NCBI RefSeq assembly: GCF_011045195.1
Contig: NZ_CP049199.1
Location: 1 to 64,000, forward strand
Length of the DNA: 64,000 nucleotides
Direction: 5' to 3'
From: Caulobacter soli
GTDB lineage: Bacteria > Pseudomonadota > Alphaproteobacteria > Caulobacterales > Caulobacteraceae
Shown here: positions 19,371 to 28,978 of the stretch, piece after piece
Layout of the letters: the number at the start of each line of letters is the position of its first letter
Numbering within the stretch: position 1 is the stretch's first letter
The notes under the pieces: model-generated
Database searches by the model: none
What the model was told of the DNA's origin: nothing
The model's input: the letters and a program-made list of their open reading frames with translations, nothing else
Program-made: the position numbers and the translations under genes

Positions 19371-20663
19371 TCATAGCCGCGCCGGAATCCTTACCGGCAG
19401 GCTCTCATAGCCCTTCACGAAGCTCGAATAGACGCGCTTGGGTTCGCCCATCACCTCGATCTTCGGGAAGCGCTTGAGGATCTCTTCCCAGATGATCTTC
19501 AGCTGCAGTTCGGCCAGGCGGTTGCCGACGCAGCGGTGGATGCCGAAGCCGAACGACAGGTGGCGGCGGGCCTGGGGGCGGTCGATCAGGAAGGCGTTGG
19601 GGTTGTCGATCGCCGTCTCGTCGCGATTGCCCGAGACGTACCACATCACGACCTTGTCGCCTTTCTTGATGGTCTTGCCCGACAGCTCGAAGTCCTCGAT
19701 CGCGGTGCGGCGCATATAGGCCAGCGGCGTCTGCCAGCGGATGATCTCCGAAACCATGTTGGGGATCAGCGACGGGTCGGCGCGCAGCTTGGCCTCTTCG
19801 GCCGGGTTCTGGGACAGGGCCAGCAGGCCGCCGGTGATCGAGTTGCGGGTCGTGTCATTGCCGCCGACGATCAGCAGCAGGATGTTCCCCAGATATTCGA
19901 ACGGCGGCATGTTCCGCGTCGCCTCGCCGTGGGCCAGCATCGAGATCAGGTCGTTGCCCGGCTCGGTGGAATTGACCCGCTGGTTCCACAGCTCGGTGAA
20001 ATAGGCCAGGCACTCCAGCAGCTCGGCTCGGCGCTGGTCCTCGCTGTCGACGATGCCGGCGCCCGGCACGGCGGTGGTGACGTCGGACCAGCGGGTCAGC
20101 TTGCGGCGCTCCTCCCAGGGGAAGTCGAACAGGGTGGCCAGCATCTGGGTGGTCAGCTCGATCGACACCTTGTCGACCCAGTCGAAGGTCTCGCCGATCG
20201 GCAGGCCGTCGAGAATGCCGCCGACCCGCTCGCGGATCGTGCCCTCCAGCATGGCCAGGTTCACTGGCGAGACGATCGGGCTGACGGTCTTGCGCTGGAT
20301 GTCGTGCTTGGGCGGATCCATGGCGATGAACATCGGCAGGACGAAGTCCTCGTCGAAGTTGCGGATCGTGATGCCGCCGAAGCTGGAGTCCGACGAGAAC
20401 ACCTGATGCGTGGTGTCGACGGTCATGATGTCGGCGTAGCGGGTGATCGACCAATAGGGTCCGTGCTCGCTGCTTTCGCAGTAATGCACCGGGTCCTCGG
20501 CCCGCAGCCGCTCGAAATAGGGCCAGTGGGCGTCGGCCTGGAACAGGGCGGGATCGGCGACGTCGATCTGCTCAAGGGGCATGGCATAGGCCTTGGCTCT
20601 CGCCGCGTCCCTTGAAGCGTCCTTGGGGGCGTCACTCGAAAGATCGATGGCTCCGTCGCTCAT
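19371..20663 (-). CDS. Cytochrome P450, CYP153-type alkane/fatty-acid hydroxylase
   Basis: Heme monooxygenase; CYP153 enzymes hydroxylate the terminal carbon of alkanes and fatty acids using a ferredoxin and its reductase. The 430-residue soluble protein has the I-helix GGNDTTRN motif (267-274, the CYP153 form of the oxygen-binding segment), the ExxR pair E306/R309, and the heme loop FGFGIHRCVGNRLAE with C378. The ATG at 20663 is chosen because AGGGAGG lies 6-12 bases upstream; an in-frame start 13 codons further up lacks this. It stands alone: no ferredoxin or reductase gene is adjacent, and the divergent neighbour is nfu. Substrate is inferred only from family. Confidence 0.88.
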   Translation of the reverse strand: MSDGAIDLSSDAPKDASRDAARAKAYAMPLEQIDVADPALFQADAHWPYFERLRAEDPVHYCESSEHGPYWSITRYADIMTVDTTHQVFSSDSSFGGITIRNFDEDFVLPMFIAMDPPKHDIQRKTVSPIVSPVNLAMLEGTIRERVGGILDGLPIGETFDWVDKVSIELTTQMLATLFDFPWEERRKLTRWSDVTTAVPGAGIVDSEDQRRAELLECLAYFTELWNQRVNSTEPGNDLISMLAHGEATRNMPPFEYLGNILLLIVGGNDTTRNSITGGLLALSQNPAEEAKLRADPSLIPNMVSEIIRWQTPLAYMRRTAIEDFELSGKTIKKGDKVVMWYVSGNRDETAIDNPNAFLIDRPQARRHLSFGFGIHRCVGNRLAELQLKIIWEEILKRFPKIEVMGEPKRVYSSFVKGYESLPVRIPARL

Positions 20664-20780
20664 GGCGGCCTCCCTAAACACTTGTTTCAAGGATGGAGCC
20701 ATAACGCGGTTCGTTTGTCACGATGACGCAAACGGCAGCCGCCTCTTGTCCTGGCGGCGTCGCGGGTCCATTTCTCCGGC

Positions 20781-21350
20781 ATGTTCATCCAGACCGAAAC
20801 CACGCCCAATCCCGAGGTCCTGAAGTTCCTGCCCGGCCGCGAAGTGCTGGGCGAGGGCGCGAGGGAGTTCAAGACGATGGAGGAGGGCGACGCCTCGCCC
20901 CTCGCCGAAGCCCTGTTCCGGCTGGGCGACGTCAACCGCGTGTTCTTCGGTCCGGACTTCGTGACGGTGACCAAGGCCGAGGGCGCCGAGTGGCCGCACC
21001 TGAAGGCGCCGATCCTGGCCGCCATCATGGACCACTTCACCAGTGGCCGGCCTCTGCTGCTGGACGCGACCGAAAGCGGTCATGACGAAGACGGCGTCTA
21101 TGACGAGGAAAGCTCGCAGATCGTCGCCGAGATCAAGGACCTGCTCGACACTCGCATCCGTCCGGCCGTGGCCCAGGACGGCGGCGACATCGTGTTCTCC
21201 AAGTTCGAGCCGGCCACTGGCGTGGTGTGGCTGCACATGCGCGGCGCCTGCTCGGGTTGCCCGTCCTCGTCGGCGACCCTGAAGGCCGGCGTCGAGAACA
21301 TGCTCAAGCACTATGTGCCGGAAGTGACCCGGGTCGAGCAGACGCTCTAG
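20781..21350 (+). CDS. NfuA-type Fe-S cluster carrier
   Basis: Scaffold/carrier that delivers iron-sulfur clusters to client enzymes. The 189-residue chain begins with the Nfu N-terminal domain (MFIQTETTPNPEVLKFLPGR) and ends with the NifU-like domain whose CSGCPSS motif (two cysteines, near 155-158) binds a cluster at a dimer interface. This matches mitochondrial-type NFU1 architecture, common in alphaproteobacteria. It is divergent from the P450 gene; the 117-base gap must hold both promoters. Clients could include MiaB, MoaA and IorA encoded in this window, but that is inference. Confidence 0.93.
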   Translation: MFIQTETTPNPEVLKFLPGREVLGEGAREFKTMEEGDASPLAEALFRLGDVNRVFFGPDFVTVTKAEGAEWPHLKAPILAAIMDHFTSGRPLLLDATESGHDEDGVYDEESSQIVAEIKDLLDTRIRPAVAQDGGDIVFSKFEPATGVVWLHMRGACSGCPSSSATLKAGVENMLKHYVPEVTRVEQTL

Positions 21351-21423
21351 GCTGCTCCACCCGTGCGCTCGCGTGCAAGACAATGCGCGCGGTGAGCGCT
21401 TGCCAGCCTCGATCGGCGTCCTT

Positions 21424-21446
21424 ATTGTAACTGTATAAGTTGCAAT
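21424..21446. promoter_or_regulatory. Near-perfect palindromic operator before the nitroreductase
   Basis: ATTGTAACT (21424-21432), five bases, AGTTGCAAT (21438-21446): nine-base half-sites with one mismatch, in an AT-rich promoter patch 24 bases before the start codon. The GTAACT/AGTTAC-like core resembles operators reported for HxlR/DUF24 redox regulators, which often control nitroreductases. No such regulator is encoded in the window. Confidence 0.6.
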
Positions 21447-21469
21447 TATATCGCCCATAAGGATCGCTG

Positions 21470-22057
21470 ATGGCCAAGCTCGCCGACACGGCTCTCGCCC
21501 AACTGTTCACCGAAGCCCGCACCCGCAACGGCTGGAGCGACCAGCCCATTCCCGAACCGGTGCTGCGCGAGCTGTACGACCTGGTGAAGTTCGGCCCGAC
21601 CGCCGCCAACACCACCCCGGCGCGCTTCATCTTCGTGCAGAGCGACGAAGCCAAGGCCAAGCTGGCCGCCCTGTCGTCGGGCTCGAACGGCGCCAAGATT
21701 CTCAAGGCGCCGGTCACGGTGATCGTGGGCTACGACCTGGATTTCCCCGAGACCCTCGACAAGCTGTTCCCCAACGCGCCGGGCGCCAAGACCTGGTTCG
21801 GCGACCCCGTGGCCAAGGAAGTCGGCGCGCTGCGCAACAGCTCGCTGCAGGGCGGCTATTTCATCCTGGCCGCGCGGGCCCTGGGCCTGGACGTCGGGCC
21901 GATGTCGGGCTTCGACAACGCCGGCGTCGACGCCGCGTTCTTCGCCGGGACCAACATCAAGTCCAACTTCATCGCCTCGATCGGCTACGGCACCGAAGAA
22001 GGCCTGTTCCCGCGCAACCCGCGCCTGGACTTCGAGGAAGCCGCGAAGATCGTCTGA
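21470..22057 (+). CDS. RutE/HadB-family nitroreductase-like NADH/FMN oxidoreductase
   Basis: FMN-dependent oxidoreductase of the nitroreductase fold. The closest recognisable subfamily is RutE (malonic semialdehyde reductase), seen in [17 protein letters not shown], the C-terminal [21 protein letters not shown] and the 195-residue length (E. coli RutE 196). The ATG at 21470 follows AAGGATC at good spacing. None of rutA, B, C, D, F or G is nearby, so a role in pyrimidine breakdown is not supported by context; reduction of a toxic aldehyde, quinone or nitro compound is as likely. The palindrome upstream suggests an inducible gene. Confidence 0.85.
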   Translation: MAKLADTALAQLFTEARTRNGWSDQPIPEPVLRELYDLVKFGPTAANTTPARFIFVQSDEAKAKLAALSSGSNGAKILKAPVTVIVGYDLDFPETLDKLFPNAPGAKTWFGDPVAKEVGALRNSSLQGGYFILAARALGLDVGPMSGFDNAGVDAAFFAGTNIKSNFIASIGYGTEEGLFPRNPRLDFEEAAKIV

Positions 22058-22072
22058 TCTGACCTCCTCCGT

Positions 22073-22169
22073 TTCCCCGGCGAAGGCCGGGGCCCAGATC
22101 GTAGGGCTGTGCATTGGAAGTCTACTTCCGGCGCGACGGCTGCATCTGGGTCCCGGCCTTCGCCGGGAA
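22073..22169. repeat. Inverted repeat of the CCCGGCGAAGGCCGGG family
   Basis: Left arm 22073-22099 and right arm 22144-22169 are near-perfect reverse complements, with each arm itself containing a ccggcgaaggccgg dyad. Related units are at 48531-48625 and 57375-57406. It fills the gap between the nitroreductase and the first lipoprotein and may also stop transcription. Confidence 0.75.
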
Positions 22170-22212
22170 GACGGGGTTGGGTACGAAACGTACCCAGTGC
22201 TAGAACCGACCC

Positions 22213-22857
22213 ATGACCTCGCGCCTCGCCCTGATCGCCGCTCCGCTGCTGCTGCTCGCCGCCTGCGGCCCCGCCAAGCAACCCGGCGCCGCCAAGCCGC
22301 CGGCCGCCGAAGCCCCCGCCAAGTCCGGCCCGGTCGCCATCGCGGTCACGCCCTATATCGGCGGACCGCTGAACATTCGCGCCGACGGCGTGGGCCCGAT
22401 CACCGGCGAGACGGCCTTTGATGCGGCCACGATCAAGGCCCTGTTCCCCAAGGCGGTGGTCAAGAGCGCCTTCATCCACACCGGCGAGGGCCCGCCCGGC
22501 CCGATCCTGACCGTCGACCAGGACAACGTCCCGCTGCTGGAGATCGGCAAGGACGCCGAGGGCGGCATCGGCGAGATCCGAATGGCCGGCGGGCCCGTGC
22601 AGGGCCCCAAGGGCGAAGCCCTTCTGGCGAAGTGGGCCGATCTGGGCTTCGACATCGCCCAGTGCCGGGCCGGTGAGGGCCGAACCGTCAACCAGACCGT
22701 CTGCGTGCGCCCCGAGGCGCCGACCGTGTCCTATGTGTTCGGCGTGCCGGGCTGGACCCAGGGCGGCCTGCCGCCGGTCGAGGTGCTGAAGGCCAAGGGG
22801 CAGCTGAACGAATTCGTCTGGCGTCCGGCCGAGAAGGCCGCGGTCGGCGCGGCCTGA
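22213..22857 (+). CDS. DUF1131-like lipoprotein, copy 1
   Basis: Lipoprotein signal peptide with lipobox LLAAC, C18 being the lipidated residue. A proline/alanine-rich spacer follows, then a domain beginning GVGPITGETAFD and ending ...YVFGVPGWTQGGLPP...LNEFVWRP. This layout matches the E. coli YfeY/DUF1131 family (RpoE-regulated lipoprotein), which also starts GVGELTAST and ends with a W-rich KIIWRR. The assignment rests on pattern similarity. 214 residues; the paralogous gene begins four bases after its stop. Likely envelope location; function unknown. Confidence 0.75.
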   Translation: MTSRLALIAAPLLLLAACGPAKQPGAAKPPAAEAPAKSGPVAIAVTPYIGGPLNIRADGVGPITGETAFDAATIKALFPKAVVKSAFIHTGEGPPGPILTVDQDNVPLLEIGKDAEGGIGEIRMAGGPVQGPKGEALLAKWADLGFDIAQCRAGEGRTVNQTVCVRPEAPTVSYVFGVPGWTQGGLPPVEVLKAKGQLNEFVWRPAEKAAVGAA

Positions 22858-22861
22858 TCCG

Positions 22862-23515
22862 ATGTTTCGACGCCTGATCCTCGCCGCGCCTCTGCTGGTC
22901 CTGGTCGCCTGCGGCCCGGCCGACAAGCCGCAGGGCGGCAAGAGCTCCGCGCCCGCCGCGGCGCCGGTTCCGGCCGTGGTGACGCGCCAGGACGCGTCCG
23001 GCGCGGTCGACCGCTTCACGCCCTACGAGGGCGGCCCGCTGGCCCTGGACGAGTTTTCGGTCGGCCCGTTGATGGCCCAGACCGACTTCTCGCTCGACGC
23101 CGTCAAGCCGCGCTTTCCCAAGGCGGACGTCAAGACGGCCTTCCTGCACCAGGGCCCGGGCGAGCCGACGCCGATCCTCACGGTCGAACAGGGCGGCGGC
23201 GTGATCGAGATCCAGGGCAATCCCGGCACGACCAAGATTGGCGATATCCGCGTCACCGGCGGCGCGCCCCAAGGGCCGCGCGGCGAGACCCTGATGATGA
23301 AATGGGCGGACGCCGGCATGGACTATCCGCGCTGCTGGATGGGCAAGGACCGTGACGTCCACGCCGTGATCTGCACACAGCCCGGCGAGCCGGTGCTGCG
23401 CTACGTGTTCGGCGTTCCCGGCTGGACCCAGGACACGATGCCGCCCGAGGCGGTGCTGCGGGAAAAGGGTTTCCTGCGCGAGTTCTTCTGGCGCGGCGGG
23501 GCGCCGACCCAATGA
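22862..23515 (+). CDS. DUF1131-like lipoprotein, copy 2
   Basis: Tandem paralogue of the preceding gene: lipobox VLVAC with C17, a similar spacer, then SVGPLMAQTDFSLDAVKPRFPKA and the shared C-terminal YVFGVPGWTQDTMPPEAVL...REFFWRG. The two share order, length (214 and 217) and motif spacing but have diverged considerably, so the duplication is not recent. Its stop overlaps the tsaB start (ATGA), coupling translation of an envelope lipoprotein to a tRNA-modification gene. Confidence 0.75.
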   Translation: MFRRLILAAPLLVLVACGPADKPQGGKSSAPAAAPVPAVVTRQDASGAVDRFTPYEGGPLALDEFSVGPLMAQTDFSLDAVKPRFPKADVKTAFLHQGPGEPTPILTVEQGGGVIEIQGNPGTTKIGDIRVTGGAPQGPRGETLMMKWADAGMDYPRCWMGKDRDVHAVICTQPGEPVLRYVFGVPGWTQDTMPPEAVLREKGFLREFFWRGGAPTQ

Positions 23516-24153
23516 TCCTGGCGCTCGACACCTGCCTGGGTGCCTGTTCGGTCGCGGTGCTGGACGGTGCGAGCGTCCGCGCCGCCCGCAGCGAGCCGAT
23601 GACCCGCGGTCACCAGGAGCGGATCGCTGTCCTGGCCCGCGAGGTGGCGGCCGAGGCCGGGATCGAGTTCGCCGACCTGACCCGCATCGCCGTCACCGTC
23701 GGCCCCGGCTCGTTCACCGGCCTGCGCGTGGGCCTGTCCTTCGCCAAGGGCCTGGCCACGGCCCTGTCGATCCCCTGCGTGGGAATCAACACGCTGGAAG
23801 CCCTGGCCGCTTCGGCCGACGCGACAGGCCTGGTGGCCGGCGTTCTGGATGCGAAGATGGGCCAGGTCTATCTGCAGGTCTTCGACGGCGGAAAGGCGCT
23901 GATGGCGCCCGACGCCCTGGAGGTCGGGGTCGCCGCCGCGCGCCTGGCCGAGCTCTATTCGGGCGGTCCGGCCACCCTGGTCGGCTCGGGCGCGCCGCTG
24001 GTCGCCGACGTCCTGCCCGAGGCGAGGGTGCTGACCCCGGCCTATGCCGACCCCGTCGCCATCGCCCGCCTGGCCGCCGCCCGACCCGCGCCCGCCCATT
24101 CGCCCCGGCCGCTCTATCTGCGCGCGCCCTACGCCGTGGCGCCGACCGCATGA
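23512..24153 (+). CDS. tsaB: tRNA threonylcarbamoyladenosine biosynthesis protein TsaB
   Basis: Non-catalytic partner of TsaD in making t6A37 of ANN-decoding tRNAs. The 213-residue ASKHA-fold protein starts MILALDTCLGACSVAV and has VGPGSFTGLRVGLSFAKGLA, the family hallmark. It overlaps the lipoprotein stop upstream and the rimI start downstream (ATGA at each), so the three are translated as a coupled unit. The tsaB-rimI pairing is common in bacteria. tsaD and tsaE are not in the window. Confidence 0.95.
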   Translation: MILALDTCLGACSVAVLDGASVRAARSEPMTRGHQERIAVLAREVAAEAGIEFADLTRIAVTVGPGSFTGLRVGLSFAKGLATALSIPCVGINTLEALAASADATGLVAGVLDAKMGQVYLQVFDGGKALMAPDALEVGVAAARLAELYSGGPATLVGSGAPLVADVLPEARVLTPAYADPVAIARLAAARPAPAHSPRPLYLRAPYAVAPTA

Positions 24154-24602
24154 TCCTGCGTCCCGTCGGGCTGGAAGCCTGTTTCACCCTCGCCGACCTG
24201 CACGACCGCGCCTTCGACCGGCCCTGGTCGGCGGAAGAGTTCGAGGCTCTGCTCAAGGGGCCCGGGGCCTTCGCCGTGCTGGGCGAGGCCGGAGAGCCGG
24301 AAGAGCCCAAGGGTTTCATCCTGTGCCGCGCGATCGCCGGCGAGGCCGAAATCCTGACCATCGGGGTCGATCCGGCCGCACGCCGTCGCGGCTGGGGCGC
24401 GGCCCTGGTCGAGATGGCGGCCGGCATCGCCCGGGAAGCCGCCGCCTTCGAGATGTTCCTCGAGGTCGCCGCCGACAATCTGGCGGCCATCAAGTTGTAT
24501 GAAACCACCGGTTTCGAGCGTGTCGGGCTCAGAAAAGGCTATTATCCCCATCCGGATGGGGCCAAGGACGCGGTCGTGATGCGTCGGGCGCTTAACAGCT
24601 AG
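24150..24602 (+). CDS. rimI: Ribosomal protein alanine N-acetyltransferase RimI
   Basis: GNAT-fold enzyme expected to acetylate the N-terminus of ribosomal protein S18. The 150-residue chain has the acetyl-CoA-binding loop PAARRRGWGAALVEMA in motif A, preceded by the beta strand EAEILTIGV, and the C-terminal NLAAIKLYETTGFERVGLRKGYY typical of RimI. Start overlaps the tsaB stop. fur begins 76 bases downstream. Confidence 0.93.
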   Translation: MILRPVGLEACFTLADLHDRAFDRPWSAEEFEALLKGPGAFAVLGEAGEPEEPKGFILCRAIAGEAEILTIGVDPAARRRGWGAALVEMAAGIAREAAAFEMFLEVAADNLAAIKLYETTGFERVGLRKGYYPHPDGAKDAVVMRRALNS

Positions 24603-24678
24603 CGACCAAGCCCCTATCTTGCCCGCGAATCTTGCCCGCGAGCCCCTGTTCGGGGTTCATCTTTCCGGAGACGCCACC

Positions 24679-25086
24679 GTGGATCGCCTCGAAAAGCTTT
24701 GCATCGAAAAGGGCATGCGCATGACCGACCAGCGTCGGGTCATCGCCCGCGTGCTGTCGTCGGCCACCGACCATCCGGATGTCGAAGAGTTGCACCGCCG
24801 CGCCCACGCCGTGGACCCGCACATCTCGATCGCCACGGTCTATCGGACGGTTCGCCTGTTCGAGGAAAGCGGCATCATCGAGCGTCACGACTTCCGCGAC
24901 GGCCGCTCGCGCTACGAAGAGACCCCCGATCACCACCACGACCACCTGATCGACATGAAGTCGGGCAAGGTCGTCGAGTTCGTGGACGAGGAGATCGAGG
25001 CCTTGCAGAACGCCATCGCGCGCAAGCTGGGCTACAAGCTGGTGGACCACCGGCTGGAGCTCTATGGGGTTCCGCTGGAGGAGTGA
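24679..25086 (+). CDS. fur: Ferric uptake regulator Fur
   Basis: Iron-sensing repressor. The 135-residue protein has the winged helix (MTDQRRVIARVL...ISIATVYRTVRLFEESGII) and the metal-binding HHHDH cluster followed by the dimerisation domain. It lacks the C-terminal CxxC zinc motifs of E. coli Fur, as alphaproteobacterial Fur proteins do. The GTG at 24679 is chosen because CCGGAG sits 8 bases upstream and the product then starts VDRLEKLC as in Caulobacter Fur; the frame extends 20 codons further without a ribosome binding site. A likely target, the Fur box at 49582, controls a siderophore receptor in this window. Confidence 0.95.
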   Translation: MDRLEKLCIEKGMRMTDQRRVIARVLSSATDHPDVEELHRRAHAVDPHISIATVYRTVRLFEESGIIERHDFRDGRSRYEETPDHHHDHLIDMKSGKVVEFVDEEIEALQNAIARKLGYKLVDHRLELYGVPLEE

Positions 25087-25094
25087 TCCTCGGA

Positions 25095-25207
25095 CTTGCC
25101 CCCACCTGACCGCTTCGCGGTCTGTCCGCCCCCATAGGGGGCGGAGCCTCACGCTCTAGGCTCTTCCCCCTTTGGGGGAAGACGGCCGAAGGCCCGTAGG
25201 GGGTAAG
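25095..25207. repeat. Dyad intergenic element, copy C
   Basis: A 113-bp element between fur and miaB with the same ends and inner dyads as copies at 1538 and 15159 (gaccgcttcgcggtc, gtccgcccccatagggggcgga, cttccccctttgggggaag). The right end reads ggggtaag instead of ggggcaag. Confidence 0.8.
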
Positions 25208-25258
25208 TGTGACCTCCACGTCCTTGCGAAAGCCCGCCCCCGCGCTCATAACGCCCCG

Positions 25259-26607
<1,349 letters not shown>

Positions 26608-26611
<4 letters not shown>

Positions 26612-27552
26612 GCCGTACGCCTGAGTTCCTGCCTCTGTCCGACACCGCCGTCCGCGCCGTTTCCGGCCCGAACGGCCGCCACGCCGCCCTGATCGAGGAC
26701 GCCTTCAAGGTGTTGATCGAGACCCCGGGCGGCGGGGTGACGATCACCGGCGACGTCAAGGGCCGCTCCAGCGCCAAGCGGGCGATCAACGCCCTGGCCC
26801 AGCGCGCCGACCACGACGACGAGGTGGTCGAGGCCGACGTGCGCGTGGCGGTGGGCGACGCTCACAGCGCCAGCGGCCAGGCCTCGCCCCGCGCCGTGCG
26901 CAAGGGCTCGGTCTCGCCCAAGACCAAGGGCCAGGCCCGCTACATGGAAGCCATGGCCAGCCATCCGCTGTGCTTTGGCCTGGGCCCGGCTGGCACCGGC
27001 AAGACCTTCCTGGCGGTGGCGCAAGGGGCGGGCATGCTGCTGCGCGGCGAGGTCGATCGCCTGATCGTGACCCGTCCCGCCGTCGAGGCTGGCGAGAAGC
27101 TGGGCTTCCTGCCGGGCGACCTGAACGAGAAGGTCGATCCCTACATGGCCCCGGTCTGGGAGGCCCTGACCGACATCATGGGCGCCGACCAGCTGCGTCG
27201 TCGTCGGGAAAAGCTGGAGATCGAGGTCGCCCCGATCGCCTTTATGCGCGGCCGCACCCTGGCTCATGCGTTCGTCATCGTCGACGAGGCCCAGAACTGC
27301 TCGCGCCTGCAGATGAAGATGGTGCTGACGCGCCTCGGCGAAGGCGCGCGGATGGTGGTGACGGGCGACCCGACCCAGGTCGACCTGCTGAATCCCCGCG
27401 ATTCCGGCCTGGCCCACGCGGTGTCGATCCTGGAAGGCGTCGAGGGCGTGGCGGTGTCGCGCTTCACCTCGGCCGACGTGGTGCGCCACCCGCTGGTCGA
27501 ACGCATCGTCAAGGCCTACGACGCCGACGCCCTGCAGACGACGACCCGCTAG
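26608..27552 (+). CDS. PhoH-family ATPase
   Basis: Predicted cytosolic P-loop ATPase linked to RNA metabolism. The 314-residue product has Walker [16 protein letters not shown] (about 126-140), the downstream [17 protein letters not shown] and Walker [14 protein letters not shown]. Translation likely starts at the TTG at 26608, whose bases overlap the miaB stop (TTGA). ybeY starts immediately after its stop with no gap. PhoH proteins next to ybeY are thought to act in rRNA or RNA turnover; direct substrates are unknown. Confidence 0.93.
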
Positions 27553-28041
27553 ATGACCATCACCGTCGACATCGAGATCGAGGACGAGGCCTGGACCAAG
27601 GTCGAGCCCGAGGTCGAGGCCCTGGTCTGGCGCGCCGCGCAGGCCGTGCTGGACGCCCACGAGGACATCGAGGGGCAAGGGATCGTCATCCTGTTGGCCG
27701 ACGACGACAGCGTCCGGGCGTTGAACCGCGACTTCCGCCAGAAGGACTATGCGACCAACGTGCTGTCCTTCCCGTCGCCCCAAAATCCGGAGGCGAATCC
27801 GGAAGGTCAGATCGGCGACATCGCCCTGGCTTTCGGGGTGTGCCAGCGCGAAGCGGTCGAGCAGGGCAAGCCTCTTGCGCACCACTTGCAACATCTGGTG
27901 GCGCATGGGGTGCTTCATCTCTTAGGATACGACCATCAGGACGACGGCGAGGCCGAGGCCATGGAGGCGTTCGAGCGCGAGATTCTCGCGGGCTTGGACA
28001 TCCCCGACCCCTATGCCGAACCCGCGTCTGGCGAGGGATAA
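27553..28041 (+). CDS. ybeY: Endoribonuclease YbeY (rRNA maturation factor)
   Basis: Zinc-dependent single-strand endoribonuclease involved in 16S rRNA 3' processing and ribosome quality control. The 162-residue protein carries the metal site H-x3-H-x5-H in HGVLHLLGYDHQDD near the C-terminus, the diagnostic of UPF0054. It starts directly on the phoH stop, so the two are translationally coupled. Confidence 0.96.
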   Translation: MTITVDIEIEDEAWTKVEPEVEALVWRAAQAVLDAHEDIEGQGIVILLADDDSVRALNRDFRQKDYATNVLSFPSPQNPEANPEGQIGDIALAFGVCQREAVEQGKPLAHHLQHLVAHGVLHLLGYDHQDDGEAEAMEAFEREILAGLDIPDPYAEPASGEG

Positions 28042-28051
28042 TCTCTAGGGC

Positions 28052-28978
28052 ATGCCCAGCGACGACCAGAGTTCCACGCCCGCCGGTCCGGCTCGCTTGA
28101 GCCGGGGCGTGCGGGCGTTCTTCCGCAAGATGCGCAAGGACCTGGCGGGCCGGGGCGTGCCGGGCCTGGCCGAGGTCTCGCGCCCGGCCGACCCCGCCCT
28201 GGTCCACGAAGTCGACATGGTCGACCAGGCCGAGGCCTTCCAGACCCTGCGGGTGGCCGACGTGATGACCCCGCGCGCCGACATCGTCGCCGTCGAGGTC
28301 GCCGCGCCGTTCGAGGCGGTGGTGGCCCAGTTCACCGAGGCCGAGCACTCGCGGATGCCGATCTATCGCGAGACGCTGGACGACCCGGTGGGCGTGGTCC
28401 ACGTCAAGGACGTGTTCCGGCTCCTGGCCAATGAAGAAAAGCGCCCTGGGACCACGGACCAGATCCTGCACCGGCTGCGGCGCGAGGCGCTGTACGTGCC
28501 GGCCTCGATGCGGGCCGCCGATCTCCTGCTACGCATGCGCACCAGCCGCATCCACATGGCCCTGGTCATCGACGAGTTCGGCGGCACCGACGGCCTGGTG
28601 ACCATGGAAGACCTGATCGAGGCGGTGGTCGGCGAGATCGACGACGAGCACGACGACGCCCAGGTCTCCAGCATCGTCGCCCGCCCTGGCGGCCTCTATG
28701 AAGTCGACGCCCGGGCGCCGCTGGAAGACCTGGAAGCCGCCCTCGATCGCGACCTGGCGCCGCCGGACATGGAAGAGGACATCGACACCGTCGCCGGCCT
28801 CGTGGTGGCCCTGGCCGGCCGCGTGCCGCAGCGGGGCGAGGTGATCGCCCATCCGGCCGGCTTCGACCTGGAGGTCGTCGAGGCCGATCCGCGTCGCGTG
28901 CGTCGGGTGCGGGTGCGTCCGGCCGTCACTCTGGAGACCGAGGCGGCGAACGAGCCTGGCCGCGTGGCCGCTTCGTGA
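28052..28978 (+). CDS. corC: CorC/HlyC-type CBS-domain protein
   Basis: Cytosolic protein with a CBS pair (about 70-190; VADVMTPRADIVAVEV and IHMALVIDEFGGTDGLVTMEDLIEAVVGEI) and a C-terminal CorC_HlyC transporter-associated domain (about 210-295). It lacks the membrane DUF21 domain, so it is the soluble CorC (YbeX) form, associated with magnesium/cobalt efflux and, more recently, ribosome assembly. 308 residues. Its stop overlaps the GTG start of lnt. Old annotations as hemolysin are not supported. Confidence 0.9.
   Translation: MPSDDQSSTPAGPARLSRGVRAFFRKMRKDLAGRGVPGLAEVSRPADPALVHEVDMVDQAEAFQTLRVADVMTPRADIVAVEVAAPFEAVVAQFTEAEHSRMPIYRETLDDPVGVVHVKDVFRLLANEEKRPGTTDQILHRLRREALYVPASMRAADLLLRMRTSRIHMALVIDEFGGTDGLVTMEDLIEAVVGEIDDEHDDAQVSSIVARPGGLYEVDARAPLEDLEAALDRDLAPPDMEEDIDTVAGLVVALAGRVPQRGEVIAHPAGFDLEVVEADPRRVRRVRVRPAVTLETEAANEPGRVAAS

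Noticed and set aside
21470..22057. A rut pyrimidine-degradation operon
   Set aside because: Only a RutE-like reductase is present; none of the other rut genes are in the surrounding sequence.
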